From the NCBI GenBank assembly GCA_019794795.1, contig JAIMFC010000014.1, positions 1 to 40,867 on the forward strand: a stretch of 40,867 nucleotides of DNA, given 5' to 3'. This DNA is from Streptococcus gallolyticus (GTDB lineage Bacteria; Bacillota; Bacilli; Lactobacillales; Streptococcaceae). Both the position numbers and the translations under genes were made by a program. Below are positions 1-9,027 of the stretch, piece after piece; position 1 is the first letter of the stretch, and the number at the start of each line of letters is the position of its first letter. The notes under the pieces are model-generated. The model was given only the letters and a program-made list of their open reading frames with translations. It made no database searches and was not told the DNA's origin.

Positions 1-41
1 ATAGTCAAGTAATAGAAGCATAACCTGAACAACGTTCAGCT

Positions 42-119
42 AGCGTCTTTAGACGCTGATGGAGACTAACGGCTTACAGCCGGTGTACAAGCCACCCGTT
101 TTCACGGGTGGTTATGACT
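42..119 (+). mobile_element. Possible right end of an IS200/IS605-type (tnpB) element
   Basis: Three hairpins follow one another: 42-57 (7-bp stem, TT loop), 70-82 (5-bp stem) and 92-111 (CCACCCGT paired with ACGGGTGG, loop TTTC), then TTATGAC. A terminal hairpin of this type followed by a short cleavage-site-like sequence is typical of the right end of IS200/IS605 elements, where the omegaRNA of a tnpB gene also ends. A short open frame at 16-63 ends ...LASLDADGD before a stop; it could be the last residues of an upstream tnpB, but two stop codons precede it at 10-15. No transposase gene is visible. The last hairpin with the TTTTT at 118-122 could simply be a terminator of an upstream gene. 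Confidence 0.35.
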
Positions 120-152
120 TTTTAGAAAAATGAATCCGATTACAGTTTTCGG

Positions 153-203
153 TTGACGAAGATTTTTAAAAGTATTATACTACACTAAAAGATATATAGT
201 GTA
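153..203 (+). promoter_or_regulatory. Promoter of ccpN operon with downstream inverted repeat
   Basis: TTGACG at 153-158 and TATACT at 176-181 are separated by 17 bp, a good vegetative promoter. Just downstream, TACACTA (181-187) and TAGTGTA (197-203) form an inverted repeat with a 9-bp spacer over the expected start of transcription. This position fits an operator, perhaps for autoregulation by CcpN, but I cannot match it to a known box. Confidence 0.6.
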
Positions 204-217
204 TCACATTTACAAAG

Positions 218-874
218 GTGGTGGGTTTCATTAAATTAAACAGTAGGCAAGAAAAAATCGTAGACATTGTCAAGGAGCATCAACCTATAACAGGGGAACA
301 AATTGGAGCGCTCTTGCAGGTTAGTCGAGCAACTCTTCGAGCGGATTTATCCATCTTGACCATGTTTCGAATACTAGATGCTAGACCAAAGGTGGGGTAC
401 TTTTATCTTGGACCTGGAGATTTGGATTTTCGGACTAGTGAAATTGCAGAGTTAGCGGTTTCGGATGTTATGACCAGACCAGTGTTAGCCAAGCAAGAAA
501 ACTCCATCTATGATTTAGTGGTTAAATTGTTTTTGGAAGATACCTCCAATATCTACGTGACGGATGAACAGGACCGTCTTTGTGGATTGGTTTCGCGCAA
601 GGATTTGTTAAAAGTTACTTTAAGTGGGGCAGATTTGCATGCCATGCCAGTTGCCATGGTCATGACGCGAGTGCCAAATATTGTTACCGTAAGGACAGAT
701 ACAAGCGTGCGAAGAGCAGCTGCTCTGTTGGTGAAAAATCGAGTGGATAGCCTTCCGGTTTTATCATTTGATGAAAATGAGCCAGATGATGCAAGTAAGT
801 GGCGATTGGTAGGGAAATTTTCAAAAACAGTCATTTCAAATTTATTTGTGGAAGTTACTCAAATAGATGAATAG
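218..874 (+). CDS. ccpN: CcpN-type transcriptional repressor (HTH plus two CBS domains)
   Basis: This is the regulator of gluconeogenic and pyruvate/PEP genes known as CcpN (YqzB) in Bacillus, where it represses gapB and pckA. Residues 6-60 form a winged helix (RQEKIVDIV, PITGEQIGALL, SRATLRADL) and match the Bacillus protein as I remember it; two CBS domains follow (about 75-130 and 140-205) and probably sense a nucleotide or metabolite. It is directly followed by ppsR and ppdK with an 8-bp gap, so one operon is likely and CcpN probably controls it. The start is uncertain: GTG at 218 or 221 has no Shine-Dalgarno at proper distance, and 221 gives the same N-terminal length as Bacillus CcpN. 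The strongest SD-like run, AAAGGTGGTG at 214-223, would instead place the start at an ATT codon at 230. Confidence 0.9.
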   Translation: MVGFIKLNSRQEKIVDIVKEHQPITGEQIGALLQVSRATLRADLSILTMFRILDARPKVGYFYLGPGDLDFRTSEIAELAVSDVMTRPVLAKQENSIYDLVVKLFLEDTSNIYVTDEQDRLCGLVSRKDLLKVTLSGADLHAMPVAMVMTRVPNIVTVRTDTSVRRAAALLVKNRVDSLPVLSFDENEPDDASKWRLVGKFSKTVISNLFVEVTQIDE

Positions 875-882
875 GAGGCGCG

Positions 883-1722
883 ATGAATCAACATCCGGTA
901 ATCTATATTGTCTCAGATTCGCTTGGCGAAACAGCACAGACGCTTGCTAAAGCAAGCATTTGTCAGTTTCCTAATCAAGAGGAATGGGAAATTCGACGGA
1001 TTCCCTATATCACTTCTAGAAGTCAGATGGCAGAGGTGCTGTTGGAAGTTAAAAATCAGGGAGCCATGATGATATTTAGCTTAGTCAATGAGGAGCTAGC
1101 AGCCTATGCGCGGGACTATTGTGTAGCACGTGGTATTCATGCTATTGACCTGATGACGCATTTGTTACAGCAGATGGCTTGTTATACGGGGCAGAAACCA
1201 TTACGAGAAGCGGGTAGGATTCGCCAGCTAAACAAATCTTATTTTGACAGAATTGAGGCGATTGAGTTCGCAGTTAAATACGATGATGGGAAGGACCCTC
1301 GTGGCTTGTTGAAGGCTGATGTGGTTCTTTTGGGAGTCTCTCGAACTTCTAAGACACCTTTGAGTATTTACTTATCCAATCGCCAAATCAAGGTGGCAAA
1401 TCTTCCTCTGGTGCCAGAAAGTCCCTTGCCTAAGGAATTGTATCAAGTAGATACAAGGAGAATTATTGGCTTGACCAACTCACCTCAAACCTTGAATCGC
1501 ATTCGGAGTGAACGTTTGAAAGCTATGGGACTTCATACTAGTACAGACTATACAAAATTAGATGCTATCATTGCAGAATTAAATTATGCCAATCAGGTAA
1601 TGGCGTCGCTCAACTGTCCAGTAATCGATGTAGAACAGAGATCCATTGAAGAAACAGCTGGGATGATTATTGATATCTTGACTGATAATGGACTCGTGTT
1701 AAATCATTTAGGAGTTCTTTAA
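883..1722 (+). CDS. ppsR: Pyruvate, phosphate dikinase regulatory protein (DUF299)
   Basis: A bifunctional kinase/Pi-dependent pyrophosphorylase that inactivates PPDK by ADP-dependent phosphorylation of a threonine next to its catalytic histidine and reactivates it by phosphorolysis. At 279 aa it has the usual family length. The P-loop-like motif GVSRTSKTP lies at residues 151-159 and the family N-terminus (IYIVSDSLGETAQ) at 7-19. The ATG at 883 follows AGGAGG closely. Its target, ppdK, is the next gene, and in that protein the regulatory threonine (T456 in TSH) is present, so the pair looks functional. Bacillus yqfL, beside ccpN, is the same family. Confidence 0.92.
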   Translation: MNQHPVIYIVSDSLGETAQTLAKASICQFPNQEEWEIRRIPYITSRSQMAEVLLEVKNQGAMMIFSLVNEELAAYARDYCVARGIHAIDLMTHLLQQMACYTGQKPLREAGRIRQLNKSYFDRIEAIEFAVKYDDGKDPRGLLKADVVLLGVSRTSKTPLSIYLSNRQIKVANLPLVPESPLPKELYQVDTRRIIGLTNSPQTLNRIRSERLKAMGLHTSTDYTKLDAIIAELNYANQVMASLNCPVIDVEQRSIEETAGMIIDILTDNGLVLNHLGVL

Positions 1723-1753
1723 GTCCATTTTATTTTTTATCATAGGAGTTATC

Positions 1754-4408
1754 ATGAAGTTAAGTACCGAAAAAATTGTATATCGTTTTGATGAAGGCAA
1801 TAAGGAAATGCGTAGCTTGCTGGGAGGAAAAGGAGCTAATTTGGCAGAGATGACCCAAATAGGTTTGCCTGTCCCACCAGGATTTACCATTACAACGGAG
1901 GCTTGTAAAGATTACTATCTTCAAGAACAGACGATTCGCCAGGAAATTCTGGATCAGATTGATAGCTGTTTGACGGCATTAGAAAACCAACAAGGTAAAA
2001 TGTTAGGCGATAGCCACCATCCTCTCCTAGTTTCTGTTCGGTCTGGTGCAGTTTTTTCTATGCCTGGCATGATGGATACGATTTTAAATCTTGGACTCAA
2101 CGACCAAAGTGTAGCAGGCTTGATTGCTGATACAAACAACCCACGTTTTGCCTACGATAGTTACCGTCGCTTTATTCAGATGTTTTCAGATGTGGCGATG
2201 GAAGTTCCAAAGTATCAGTTTGAAGATGTCTTAGATCGCTACAAAGATGAGAATGGCTTGAAAGATGATACCGAGTTGACAGTAGAGCACTTGCAAGCAA
2301 TTGTCTTGGAATTTAAGGAAATCTACAAAGAAGCTATTGGTCAAGATTTTCCACAATCACCTAAAGAACAGTTACTATTAGCCATTGAAGCAGTCTTTCG
2401 TTCTTGGAATAATCCACGTGCTACCGTTTACCGTAATCTCAACAAGATTGACCATGATTTAGGGACGGCGGTTAATATCCAAGCGATGGTGTGTGGCAAT
2501 ATGGGTGAAACTTCAGGGACAGGTGTTGCCTTTACGCGCAATCCGTCTACTGGTGAGCATAAATTATTTGGAGAATACCTGATTAACGCCCAAGGAGAGG
2601 ATGTTGTGGCAGGTATTCGTACGCCCCAAAGCATTGATCGCCTCAAGGAAGATATGCCACTTGTGTATGATCAATTTGTCCAAGTAACACAATTGCTGGA
2701 AAAGCATTATCAAGACATGCAAGATATTGAATTTACCATTGAGAATGAAAAACTCTACCTCTTGCAAACTCGGAATGGAAAACGAACGGCCCAAGCAGCT
2801 CTACAAATCGCTGTTGATTTGGTAGATGAAGGGCTGATTGATGAGCGTGAAGCCATTTTACGGATTGAGCCTACTCAGTTGGATCAACTCCTTCATCCAA
2901 CTTTTGATAAGGAAGCATTAAAAGAAGCCAAACAGCTGGCTAAAGGCCTTCCTGCTTCTCCTGGAGCTGCCACGGGGATGATTTGCTTCAGCGCAGAAGT
3001 GGCAACAGAATGGACGAAAAAGGGAAAAGAAGTCATCTTGGTCCGTAAGGAAACCTCGCCTGAGGATATTGAAGGGATGGTTAGCGCAGTCGGTATTTTA
3101 ACTGCTAGAGGAGGAATGACTTCACATGCTGCAGTCGTGGCGCGTGGTATGGGAAAATGCTGTGTAGCTGGCTGTGGAGACTTGCAAGTCGATGAAGTTT
3201 ACAAAGAAATTCGCAAAGATGAGCTGGTTCTTAAAGAGGGAGATTTGATTTCCTTGGATGGAAGTACAGGCCAAGTCTACCTTGGTCAGATTCCTATGTC
3301 ACATGCAACACTCAATCAAAACTTTACGCGTTTTATGTCATGGGTGGATGCAGAGCGAGATATGATGGTGCGGGCTAATGCGGATAATCCGAAGGATGCC
3401 TTGAAGGCTATCGAATTTGGTGCGGAAGGGATTGGTCTTTGTCGGACAGAACATATGTTTTTTGAGGAAAAACGAATTCCAGTAGTGCGGCAGATGATTT
3501 TATCGGAAACCTTGGAAGAAAGAAAAAAAGCCTTGGCGAAGCTTTTGAAATTCCAAAGAGAAGATTTTTACAGGATCTTTCAAGCAATGGATGGACGCGC
3601 AGTCACTATTCGATTATTGGATCCGCCTTTACATGAGTTTTTACCGCAAGAGGCACCAGCTATTCATGACTTGGCAGAGACCATGTATCTTGCCCCTAAG
3701 ACGGTTCAAAATCGCATTTCGGCCTTGCAGGAATTCAACCCCATGCTAGGTCATCGAGGCTGTCGATTAGCTGTAACTTATCCAGAAATTTTGGTCATGC
3801 AGGTTGAAGCCATTGCACAGGGCGCTATTAGAGCCAAGCAAGAAGGGATTGCTGTTCAGCCAGAAATCATGATTCCGCTAGTAGGTACTGCCAAGGAACT
3901 TCAGTTGTTACGACCACTGGTGGAAGAAACTATGATGAGGGAATGCCAGTCTGCAGCATGCTCATTGGACTTTAAAATAGGAACCATGATTGAAGTACCG
4001 CGTGCTTGCGTTACTGCTGATGAGATAGCTGAATACGCGGACTTCTTTAGCTTTGGTACCAATGACTTAACTCAAATGACCTTCGGTTACTCACGAGATG
4101 ATGCGGGAAAATTCCTACCAAGCTATGTGGAAAAAGGAGTGCTTTCAGCAGATCCTTTCCAAGAATTGGATCAAGACGGTGTGGGAGTCTTGGTAGAAAT
4201 GGCAGTAGGGCTGGGCAGAGATGTTCAATCAGATTTGAAAATGGGCATTTGTGGAGAACATGGTGGAAATCCAAAGACAGTAGATTATTGCTATAACATT
4301 GGACTGGACTATGTTTCTTGTTCCCCGTATCGTGTCCCACTGGCTCGCTTAGCTGCTGCGCAAGCTAAGATAAAAGCAGAGTGTGGAGACGGTTATCGAG
4401 ATAAATAA
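1754..4408 (+). CDS. ppdK: Pyruvate, phosphate dikinase
   Basis: Interconverts pyruvate, ATP and Pi with PEP, AMP and PPi. The 884 aa match the full length of the family. The N-terminal nucleotide-binding domain starts with GGKGANLAEM (24-33) and carries SVRSGAVFSMPGMMDT (94-109). The central phosphohistidine domain has GGMTSHAAVVARG (453-465), giving catalytic His458 and regulatory Thr456. The C-terminal PEP/pyruvate barrel contains GLCRTEHMF, GTNDLTQMTFG and GICGEHGGNP with catalytic Cys833. ATAGGAG precedes the ATG. In a fermentative streptococcus it may run either way: as a PPi-dependent pyruvate-forming step, or to make PEP. It has its own regulator upstream and a strong terminator downstream. 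Confidence 0.97.
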   Translation: MKLSTEKIVYRFDEGNKEMRSLLGGKGANLAEMTQIGLPVPPGFTITTEACKDYYLQEQTIRQEILDQIDSCLTALENQQGKMLGDSHHPLLVSVRSGAVFSMPGMMDTILNLGLNDQSVAGLIADTNNPRFAYDSYRRFIQMFSDVAMEVPKYQFEDVLDRYKDENGLKDDTELTVEHLQAIVLEFKEIYKEAIGQDFPQSPKEQLLLAIEAVFRSWNNPRATVYRNLNKIDHDLGTAVNIQAMVCGNMGETSGTGVAFTRNPSTGEHKLFGEYLINAQGEDVVAGIRTPQSIDRLKEDMPLVYDQFVQVTQLLEKHYQDMQDIEFTIENEKLYLLQTRNGKRTAQAALQIAVDLVDEGLIDEREAILRIEPTQLDQLLHPTFDKEALKEAKQLAKGLPASPGAATGMICFSAEVATEWTKKGKEVILVRKETSPEDIEGMVSAVGILTARGGMTSHAAVVARGMGKCCVAGCGDLQVDEVYKEIRKDELVLKEGDLISLDGSTGQVYLGQIPMSHATLNQNFTRFMSWVDAERDMMVRANADNPKDALKAIEFGAEGIGLCRTEHMFFEEKRIPVVRQMILSETLEERKKALAKLLKFQREDFYRIFQAMDGRAVTIRLLDPPLHEFLPQEAPAIHDLAETMYLAPKTVQNRISALQEFNPMLGHRGCRLAVTYPEILVMQVEAIAQGAIRAKQEGIAVQPEIMIPLVGTAKELQLLRPLVEETMMRECQSAACSLDFKIGTMIEVPRACVTADEIAEYADFFSFGTNDLTQMTFGYSRDDAGKFLPSYVEKGVLSADPFQELDQDGVGVLVEMAVGLGRDVQSDLKMGICGEHGGNPKTVDYCYNIGLDYVSCSPYRVPLARLAAAQAKIKAECGDGYRDK

Positions 4409-4443
4409 AAACCAAGGGGGCTTAATAGGCCTCCTTAGTTTTT
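4407..4443. terminator. Bidirectional terminator between ppdK and the minus-strand secreted protein gene
   Basis: A 15-bp stem with two G-U pairs (4407-4421 with 4429-4443), with an A-run on one arm and a T-run on the other, so it works for both convergent genes. Confidence 0.85.
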
Positions 4444-4473
4444 AGCAATTATAGAATGATGAGTGAGGTATGA

Positions 4474-5175
4474 TCAATTTACTTCGCAGGCAATACCGTC
4501 ACGATCCCGATCAAGATCATAGCTATAGCCAGGATCACCTGCACGGATAGGTGCTTTTCCTGCAGCACGAACCGCAGCACAATTTGGGTAATATGTCTGT
4601 GCAGGTTGTTGTGGGGCACTTGGTCGAGGTACAGGTGCGGGAGCAGGTTGTGGATGTGCATATTGGGTACGAATAGGATTTCCTAGATGGCTAGCATAAA
4701 ATTTAATTCCTTCTTGAGACCAACCATGTTGAGGCAATACATTGTATTCGTTGCTATCAGTTGTCCAGTGGTGTAGACCGCGTAGACGTGGATTATAAAC
4801 GCGATAGATAGGAGTTCCACCACCAGAATAGAAAACAGGTTGACCGTTATTGTCTTTTGTCCAACCATGGAAGGAAGTGAGGACACGAACTTCGTTTAAG
4901 TCTGAAGTATAGAGGTGATTTTGTAATCCTGCATTGTAGAGTCGATAAACAGGTGTGCCACCGTCTGGTGCATACCAAGCAACTCCTTCGTAGCCCCAAC
5001 CATGTTGGTTGTAGAGAACGTTCTTTTCATTTTCAGAAGTCGTATAGAGATGTTCACCGTTTGAACGATTGTACAAACGATAAATCGGTGTGTCAGCCTT
5101 GACGGTTTCGCTAGCAAGAGCCAAACTAGATAGACTGAGTAGTAAACAGACAATGAAAAAGATTTTTCTTTTCAT
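4474..5175 (-). CDS. Secreted DUF5648-repeat protein with C-terminal Excalibur domain
   Basis: A predicted exported protein of 233 aa. Residues 1-27 are a signal peptide (KRK, hydrophobic core, cleavage near ALA-SE or VKA-D). Three repeats of about 45 aa follow (about 29-70, 73-117, 120-162), each with PIYRLYN-, HLYTT/DSNE- and HGW-type motifs, the DUF5648 pattern seen in streptococcal and lactobacillal surface or lytic enzymes. A Pro/Ala/Gln linker (about 175-193) leads to an Excalibur domain with Cys199, Cys230 and the calcium-loop motif DRDRDGIACE (222-231). There is no LPXTG, so it is probably released or held non-covalently. AAAGGAG precedes the ATG on the minus strand. It is monocistronic and divergent from typA. 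The function is unknown; wall or glycan binding is a guess from domain company. Confidence 0.85.
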   Translation of the reverse strand: MKRKIFFIVCLLLSLSSLALASETVKADTPIYRLYNRSNGEHLYTTSENEKNVLYNQHGWGYEGVAWYAPDGGTPVYRLYNAGLQNHLYTSDLNEVRVLTSFHGWTKDNNGQPVFYSGGGTPIYRVYNPRLRGLHHWTTDSNEYNVLPQHGWSQEGIKFYASHLGNPIRTQYAHPQPAPAPVPRPSAPQQPAQTYYPNCAAVRAAGKAPIRAGDPGYSYDLDRDRDGIACEVN

Positions 5176-5217
5176 ATGTAGACTCCTTTGAATAATTCTA
5201 TTATTATTATTATCATC

Positions 5218-5255
5218 ATTATACTACTAACAAAAAGAAAAGGAAAACGCTTTTA
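5218..5255 (-). promoter_or_regulatory. Promoter of the secreted protein gene with candidate cre site
   Basis: On the minus strand TATAAT (5218-5223) lies about 45 bp before the start codon; the -35 is poor. GGAAAACGCTTTTA at 5242-5255 matches the CcpA cre consensus (TGWAARCGYTWNCA) in 12 of 14 positions and overlaps the -35, a position that would give catabolite repression. Confidence 0.45.
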
Positions 5256-5370
5256 TTTATAATTTTTCTATGCAATTTATGGTAGAACTTTCAAAAACAG
5301 ACTCATTCATTTCATGTTTCTTTAGGAAAACATTTACAATTTGCTCAGCTCTGCTATTTTCCCTAAAGTG

Positions 5371-5379
5371 TGGTATAAT
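5371..5379 (+). promoter_or_regulatory. Extended -10 promoter of typA
   Basis: TGG-TATAAT at 5371-5379, 39 bp before the ATG. No convincing -35 is seen, which is usual for extended -10 promoters. Confidence 0.65.
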
Positions 5380-5417
5380 GCTAGGGTTGAAATAAAATAA
5401 ATATTATAGAGGAAAAC

Positions 5418-7268
5418 ATGACAAACTTAAGAAATGATATCCGTAACGTTGCCATTATTGCCCACGTTGACCACGGAAAAACAACCCTCGTTGATGAATT
5501 GCTGAAACAATCGCAAACTTTAGATGCGCGTAAAGAATTGGCAGAACGTGCCATGGACTCAAACGACATCGAAAAAGAGCGTGGTATCACCATCCTTGCT
5601 AAAAATACAGCTGTAGCCTACAACGATACACGTATCAACATCATGGATACACCAGGACACGCGGACTTCGGTGGAGAAGTTGAGCGTATCATGAAAATGG
5701 TTGACGGTGTTGTCTTGGTTGTCGATGCTTACGAAGGTACAATGCCACAAACACGTTTCGTGTTGAAAAAAGCCCTTGAGCAAAACTTGACACCAATCGT
5801 GGTTGTTAACAAAATCGATAAACCATCTGCTCGTCCAGCAGAAGTTGTTGATGAAGTCCTTGAACTCTTCATCGAACTCGGTGCGGATGATGACCAATTG
5901 GACTTCCCAGTTGTTTACGCATCAGCTATCAACGGGACATCATCACTTTCTGATGATCCAGCTGATCAAGAACAAACAATGGCACCAATTTTTGATACCA
6001 TCATTGACCACATTCCAGCACCAGTTGATAACTCAGATGAGCCGCTTCAATTCCAAGTGTCCCTTCTTGACTACAACGACTTCGTTGGTCGTATCGGTAT
6101 TGGACGTGTCTTCCGCGGTACAGTAAAAGTTGGTGACCAAGTTACCCTTTCAAAATTGGACGGCACAACTAAAAACTTCCGTGTTACAAAACTTTTCGGT
6201 TTCTTCGGTCTTGAGCGTAAAGAAATCCAAGAAGCAAAAGCTGGTGATTTGATTGCTGTTTCAGGTATGGAAGACATCTTCGTTGGAGAAACGATCACAC
6301 CAACTGACTGTGTTGAACCACTTCCAATTCTTCGTATCGATGAGCCAACTCTTCAAATGACTTTCTTGGTAAACAACTCACCATTCGCAGGTCGTGAAGG
6401 TAAATGGATTACATCACGTAAGGTTGAAGAGCGTCTTTTGGCTGAGCTTCAAACTGACGTATCGCTTCGTGTTGACCCAACTGATTCACCAGATAAATGG
6501 ACGGTTTCAGGTCGTGGAGAATTGCACTTGTCAATCCTTATCGAAACAATGCGTCGTGAAGGATACGAACTTCAAGTATCACGTCCAGAAGTTATCATCA
6601 AAGAAATTGATGGCGTAAAATATGAGCCATTTGAACGTGTTCAAATCGACACACCAGAAGAGTACCAAGGTGCCATCATCCAATCATTGTCAGAACGTAA
6701 AGGTGACATGTTAGATATGCAAATGGTTGGTAATGGACAAACTCGTTTGATCTTCTTGATCCCAGCACGTGGTTTGATCGGATATTCAACTGAATTCTTG
6801 TCAATGACTCGTGGTTACGGTATCATGAACCACACATTCGACCAATACTTGCCAGTTGTTCCAGGTGAAATCGGTGGTCGTCACCGTGGTGCTCTCGTGT
6901 CTATCGACCAAGGTAAAGCAACCACTTACTCCATCATGCGTATTGAGGAACGTGGTACTATCTTTGTTAATCCAGGTACAGAAGTTTATGAAGGTATGAT
7001 TATCGGTGAAAACTCACGTGAAAACGACCTTGGAGTTAATATCACAACTGCTAAACAGATGACAAACGTCCGTTCGGCGACAAAAGACCAAACAGCTGTT
7101 ATCAAAACGCCACGCATCTTGACGCTTGAAGAATCTCTTGAATTCTTGAACGATGATGAGTACATGGAAGTAACACCTGAGTCTGTTCGTTTGCGTAAGC
7201 AAATCCTCAACAAGGCTGAGCGTGATAAAGCTAACAAAAAGAAAAAAGTAGCTCTTGATGAAGCATAA
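5418..7268 (+). CDS. typA: Ribosome-associated translational GTPase TypA/BipA
   Basis: A 616-aa GTPase of the EF-G/LepA family that binds the ribosome and supports 50S assembly and stress growth. GTP-binding motifs are AHVDHGKTT (15-23), DTPGH (77-81) and NKID (130-133), followed by domain II, two EF-G-like alpha/beta domains and the BipA C-terminal domain ([11 protein letters not shown], then SRENDLGVN). The Lys-rich tail is typical. GAGGAAAAC precedes the ATG. Codon use is strongly biased (GGT, CGT, AAA, CCA), as expected for a highly expressed translation gene and unlike the flanking genes. Confidence 0.97.
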   Translation: MTNLRNDIRNVAIIAHVDHGKTTLVDELLKQSQTLDARKELAERAMDSNDIEKERGITILAKNTAVAYNDTRINIMDTPGHADFGGEVERIMKMVDGVVLVVDAYEGTMPQTRFVLKKALEQNLTPIVVVNKIDKPSARPAEVVDEVLELFIELGADDDQLDFPVVYASAINGTSSLSDDPADQEQTMAPIFDTIIDHIPAPVDNSDEPLQFQVSLLDYNDFVGRIGIGRVFRGTVKVGDQVTLSKLDGTTKNFRVTKLFGFFGLERKEIQEAKAGDLIAVSGMEDIFVGETITPTDCVEPLPILRIDEPTLQMTFLVNNSPFAGREGKWITSRKVEERLLAELQTDVSLRVDPTDSPDKWTVSGRGELHLSILIETMRREGYELQVSRPEVIIKEIDGVKYEPFERVQIDTPEEYQGAIIQSLSERKGDMLDMQMVGNGQTRLIFLIPARGLIGYSTEFLSMTRGYGIMNHTFDQYLPVVPGEIGGRHRGALVSIDQGKATTYSIMRIEERGTIFVNPGTEVYEGMIIGENSRENDLGVNITTAKQMTNVRSATKDQTAVIKTPRILTLEESLEFLNDDEYMEVTPESVRLRKQILNKAERDKANKKKKVALDEA

Positions 7269-7311
7269 TTTATTGCTCGGAAAGATTACAGATAAATAGA
7301 AAGGAGTCGCC

Positions 7312-7566
7312 ATGTTTTATTTGATTTTGGCTATGATGCTAGTCTTGTTCTACATTTTTGTAGCCCCTAGCAATGTCAAAGGAACCATGAACTTGGTGGC
7401 TTCTGTCTTTCTCTTGGTAGCCTTAGTGATTGCAATTGTTCTGGGATTTTTGAGAATCCTTCAGTCTCCACCTCAACTATGGCTGGGCTTAGCCATGGTT
7501 TTGCTGGGGTATTGGGCTTTGCGGGACATTTATTTCATGGACAAGCCAACAAGAAGAAAAAAGTAA
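7312..7566 (+). CDS. Small membrane protein, DUF3165 family
   Basis: An 84-aa protein with three hydrophobic segments (about 2-18, 24-47 and 54-70) and a basic tail (PTRRKK). It resembles the streptococcal DUF3165 proteins found after typA and before murD. AAAGGAGTCGCC gives a good ribosome binding site. It lies 43 bp after typA without a terminator between, so it is probably co-transcribed; a terminator follows immediately. No function is known. Confidence 0.8.
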   Translation: MFYLILAMMLVLFYIFVAPSNVKGTMNLVASVFLLVALVIAIVLGFLRILQSPPQLWLGLAMVLLGYWALRDIYFMDKPTRRKK

Positions 7567-7592
7567 AAAGTCTGGATGTTTCAGGCTTTTTT
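7565..7592 (+). terminator. Terminator of the typA transcript
   Basis: AAAAAGTCTG (7565-7574) pairs with CAGGCTTTTT (7582-7591) with one G-U pair, and the T-run is part of the arm. Confidence 0.8.
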
Positions 7593-7608
7593 GCTTGCCC
7601 TCTCTTGC

Positions 7609-7638
7609 TTGAAAAAAATCCGCTAGAAGTGGTACAAT
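7609..7638 (+). promoter_or_regulatory. Promoter of the murD-murG-divIB operon
   Basis: TTGAAA (7609-7614), 18-bp spacer, then TGG-TACAAT with -10 at 7633-7638; 32 bp before the murD ATG. Confidence 0.7.
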
Positions 7639-7670
7639 AATAGTATTGTCAATCTTAGAATGGAATACGT

Positions 7671-9026
7671 ATGAAATTAATTAAAGAATTTGAAAATAAA
7701 AAAGTTTTGGTGCTGGGTTTGGCCAAATCTGGTGAATCCGCAGCCCATCTATTGGATAAATTAGGGGCTATTGTCACTGTCAATGACGGCAAGCCTTTTG
7801 ACGAAAATCCAACAGCGCAGAATCTTCTAGAAGCAGGGATTCGTGTTATCTGTGGCAGCCACCCTTTGGACTTACTAGATGAAGAATTCTCTCTTGTCGT
7901 TAAAAATCCTGGGATCCGTTATGATAACCCTATGGTGGAAAAGGCTCTTGCAAAAGGCATTCCAGTTTGGACAGAAGTGGAATTGGCTTATCTTATTTCT
8001 GAGGCTCCAATTGTTGGAATTACGGGTTCAAACGGAAAAACAACGACGACAACCATGATTGCAGAAGTCTTGAATGCAGGGAATAAACCTGCCAAACTCT
8101 GCGGAAATATTGGTTTTCCAGCCTCTTCGGTCGCTCAAGAAGCAACAGAGAAAGACACCTTGGTTATGGAATTGTCTTCTTTTCAGCTGATGGGGATTGA
8201 TAGCTTCCATCCTCATGTTGCTGTGGTGACCAACCTCATGCCAACTCATATTGATTACCATGGTTCTTTTGAAGAATATGTGGCAGCTAAGTGGAATATT
8301 CAATATCGCATGACAGCGGATGATTTTGTGGTGCTCAATTTTAACCAAGACTTGGCAAAAGAATTGGCGACAAAAACACAAGCAACAGTTGTACCATTTT
8401 CAACCATGGAAGCAGTGGATGGAGCTTATGTGCAAGATGGCGTTCTCTATTTCAAAGGAGAAGCCATCATGGCGGCGGATGAAATCGGTGTTCCAGGTAG
8501 TCACAATGTGGAAAATGCACTGGCAACGATTATTGTAGCCAAATTATCAGGTGTAGACAACCAAGCGATTAAGGAAACCTTGGCGCATTTTGGTGGGGTA
8601 AGACACCGTTTGCAAGCTCTTGGCGAGATCAACGGCATAAAATTCTACAATGATAGCAAATCAACGAATATCTTGGCGACTCAAAAAGCACTTTCTGGTT
8701 TTGACAACAGCAAGGTTATCTTGATTGCAGGTGGCTTGGACCGTGGTAATGAATTTGACGAATTAGTGTCGGATATTCAAGGACTTAAACACATGGTGAT
8801 TCTTGGCGAGTCAGCTCCTCGTGTCAAACGAGCAGCAGATAAAGCGGGCGTGCCATACATTGATGCAACAGATGTCAAAGACGCTACTGCAAAAGCCTTT
8901 GAATTGGCTCAAGAAGGCGATGTTGTGCTACTTAGTCCTGCCAATGCTTCATGGGATATGTATAAGAATTTTGAAGTGCGTGGTGATGAATTTATCGTGG
9001 CCTTTGAAGCGCTCAAAGGAGAATAA
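7671..9026 (+). CDS. murD: UDP-N-acetylmuramoyl-L-alanine--D-glutamate ligase
   Basis: A cytoplasmic Mur ligase that adds D-glutamate to UDP-MurNAc-L-alanine in peptidoglycan precursor synthesis. The 451 aa match the family. The N-terminal UDP-binding domain has [14 protein letters not shown] (13-26), the ATPase P-loop is GSNGKTTTT (119-127), and the C-terminal domain holds NDSKSTN and LSPANASWD. The first gene of an operon: it runs into murG with one base between stop and start, indicating translational coupling. Confidence 0.97.
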   Translation: MKLIKEFENKKVLVLGLAKSGESAAHLLDKLGAIVTVNDGKPFDENPTAQNLLEAGIRVICGSHPLDLLDEEFSLVVKNPGIRYDNPMVEKALAKGIPVWTEVELAYLISEAPIVGITGSNGKTTTTTMIAEVLNAGNKPAKLCGNIGFPASSVAQEATEKDTLVMELSSFQLMGIDSFHPHVAVVTNLMPTHIDYHGSFEEYVAAKWNIQYRMTADDFVVLNFNQDLAKELATKTQATVVPFSTMEAVDGAYVQDGVLYFKGEAIMAADEIGVPGSHNVENALATIIVAKLSGVDNQAIKETLAHFGGVRHRLQALGEINGIKFYNDSKSTNILATQKALSGFDNSKVILIAGGLDRGNEFDELVSDIQGLKHMVILGESAPRVKRAADKAGVPYIDATDVKDATAKAFELAQEGDVVLLSPANASWDMYKNFEVRGDEFIVAFEALKGE

Positions 9027-9027
9027 A

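Noticed and set aside
8803..9027. N-terminal extension of murG inside murD
   Set aside because: ATG 9028 has AAAGGAG and gives the family start; the extension is a shadow of murD.
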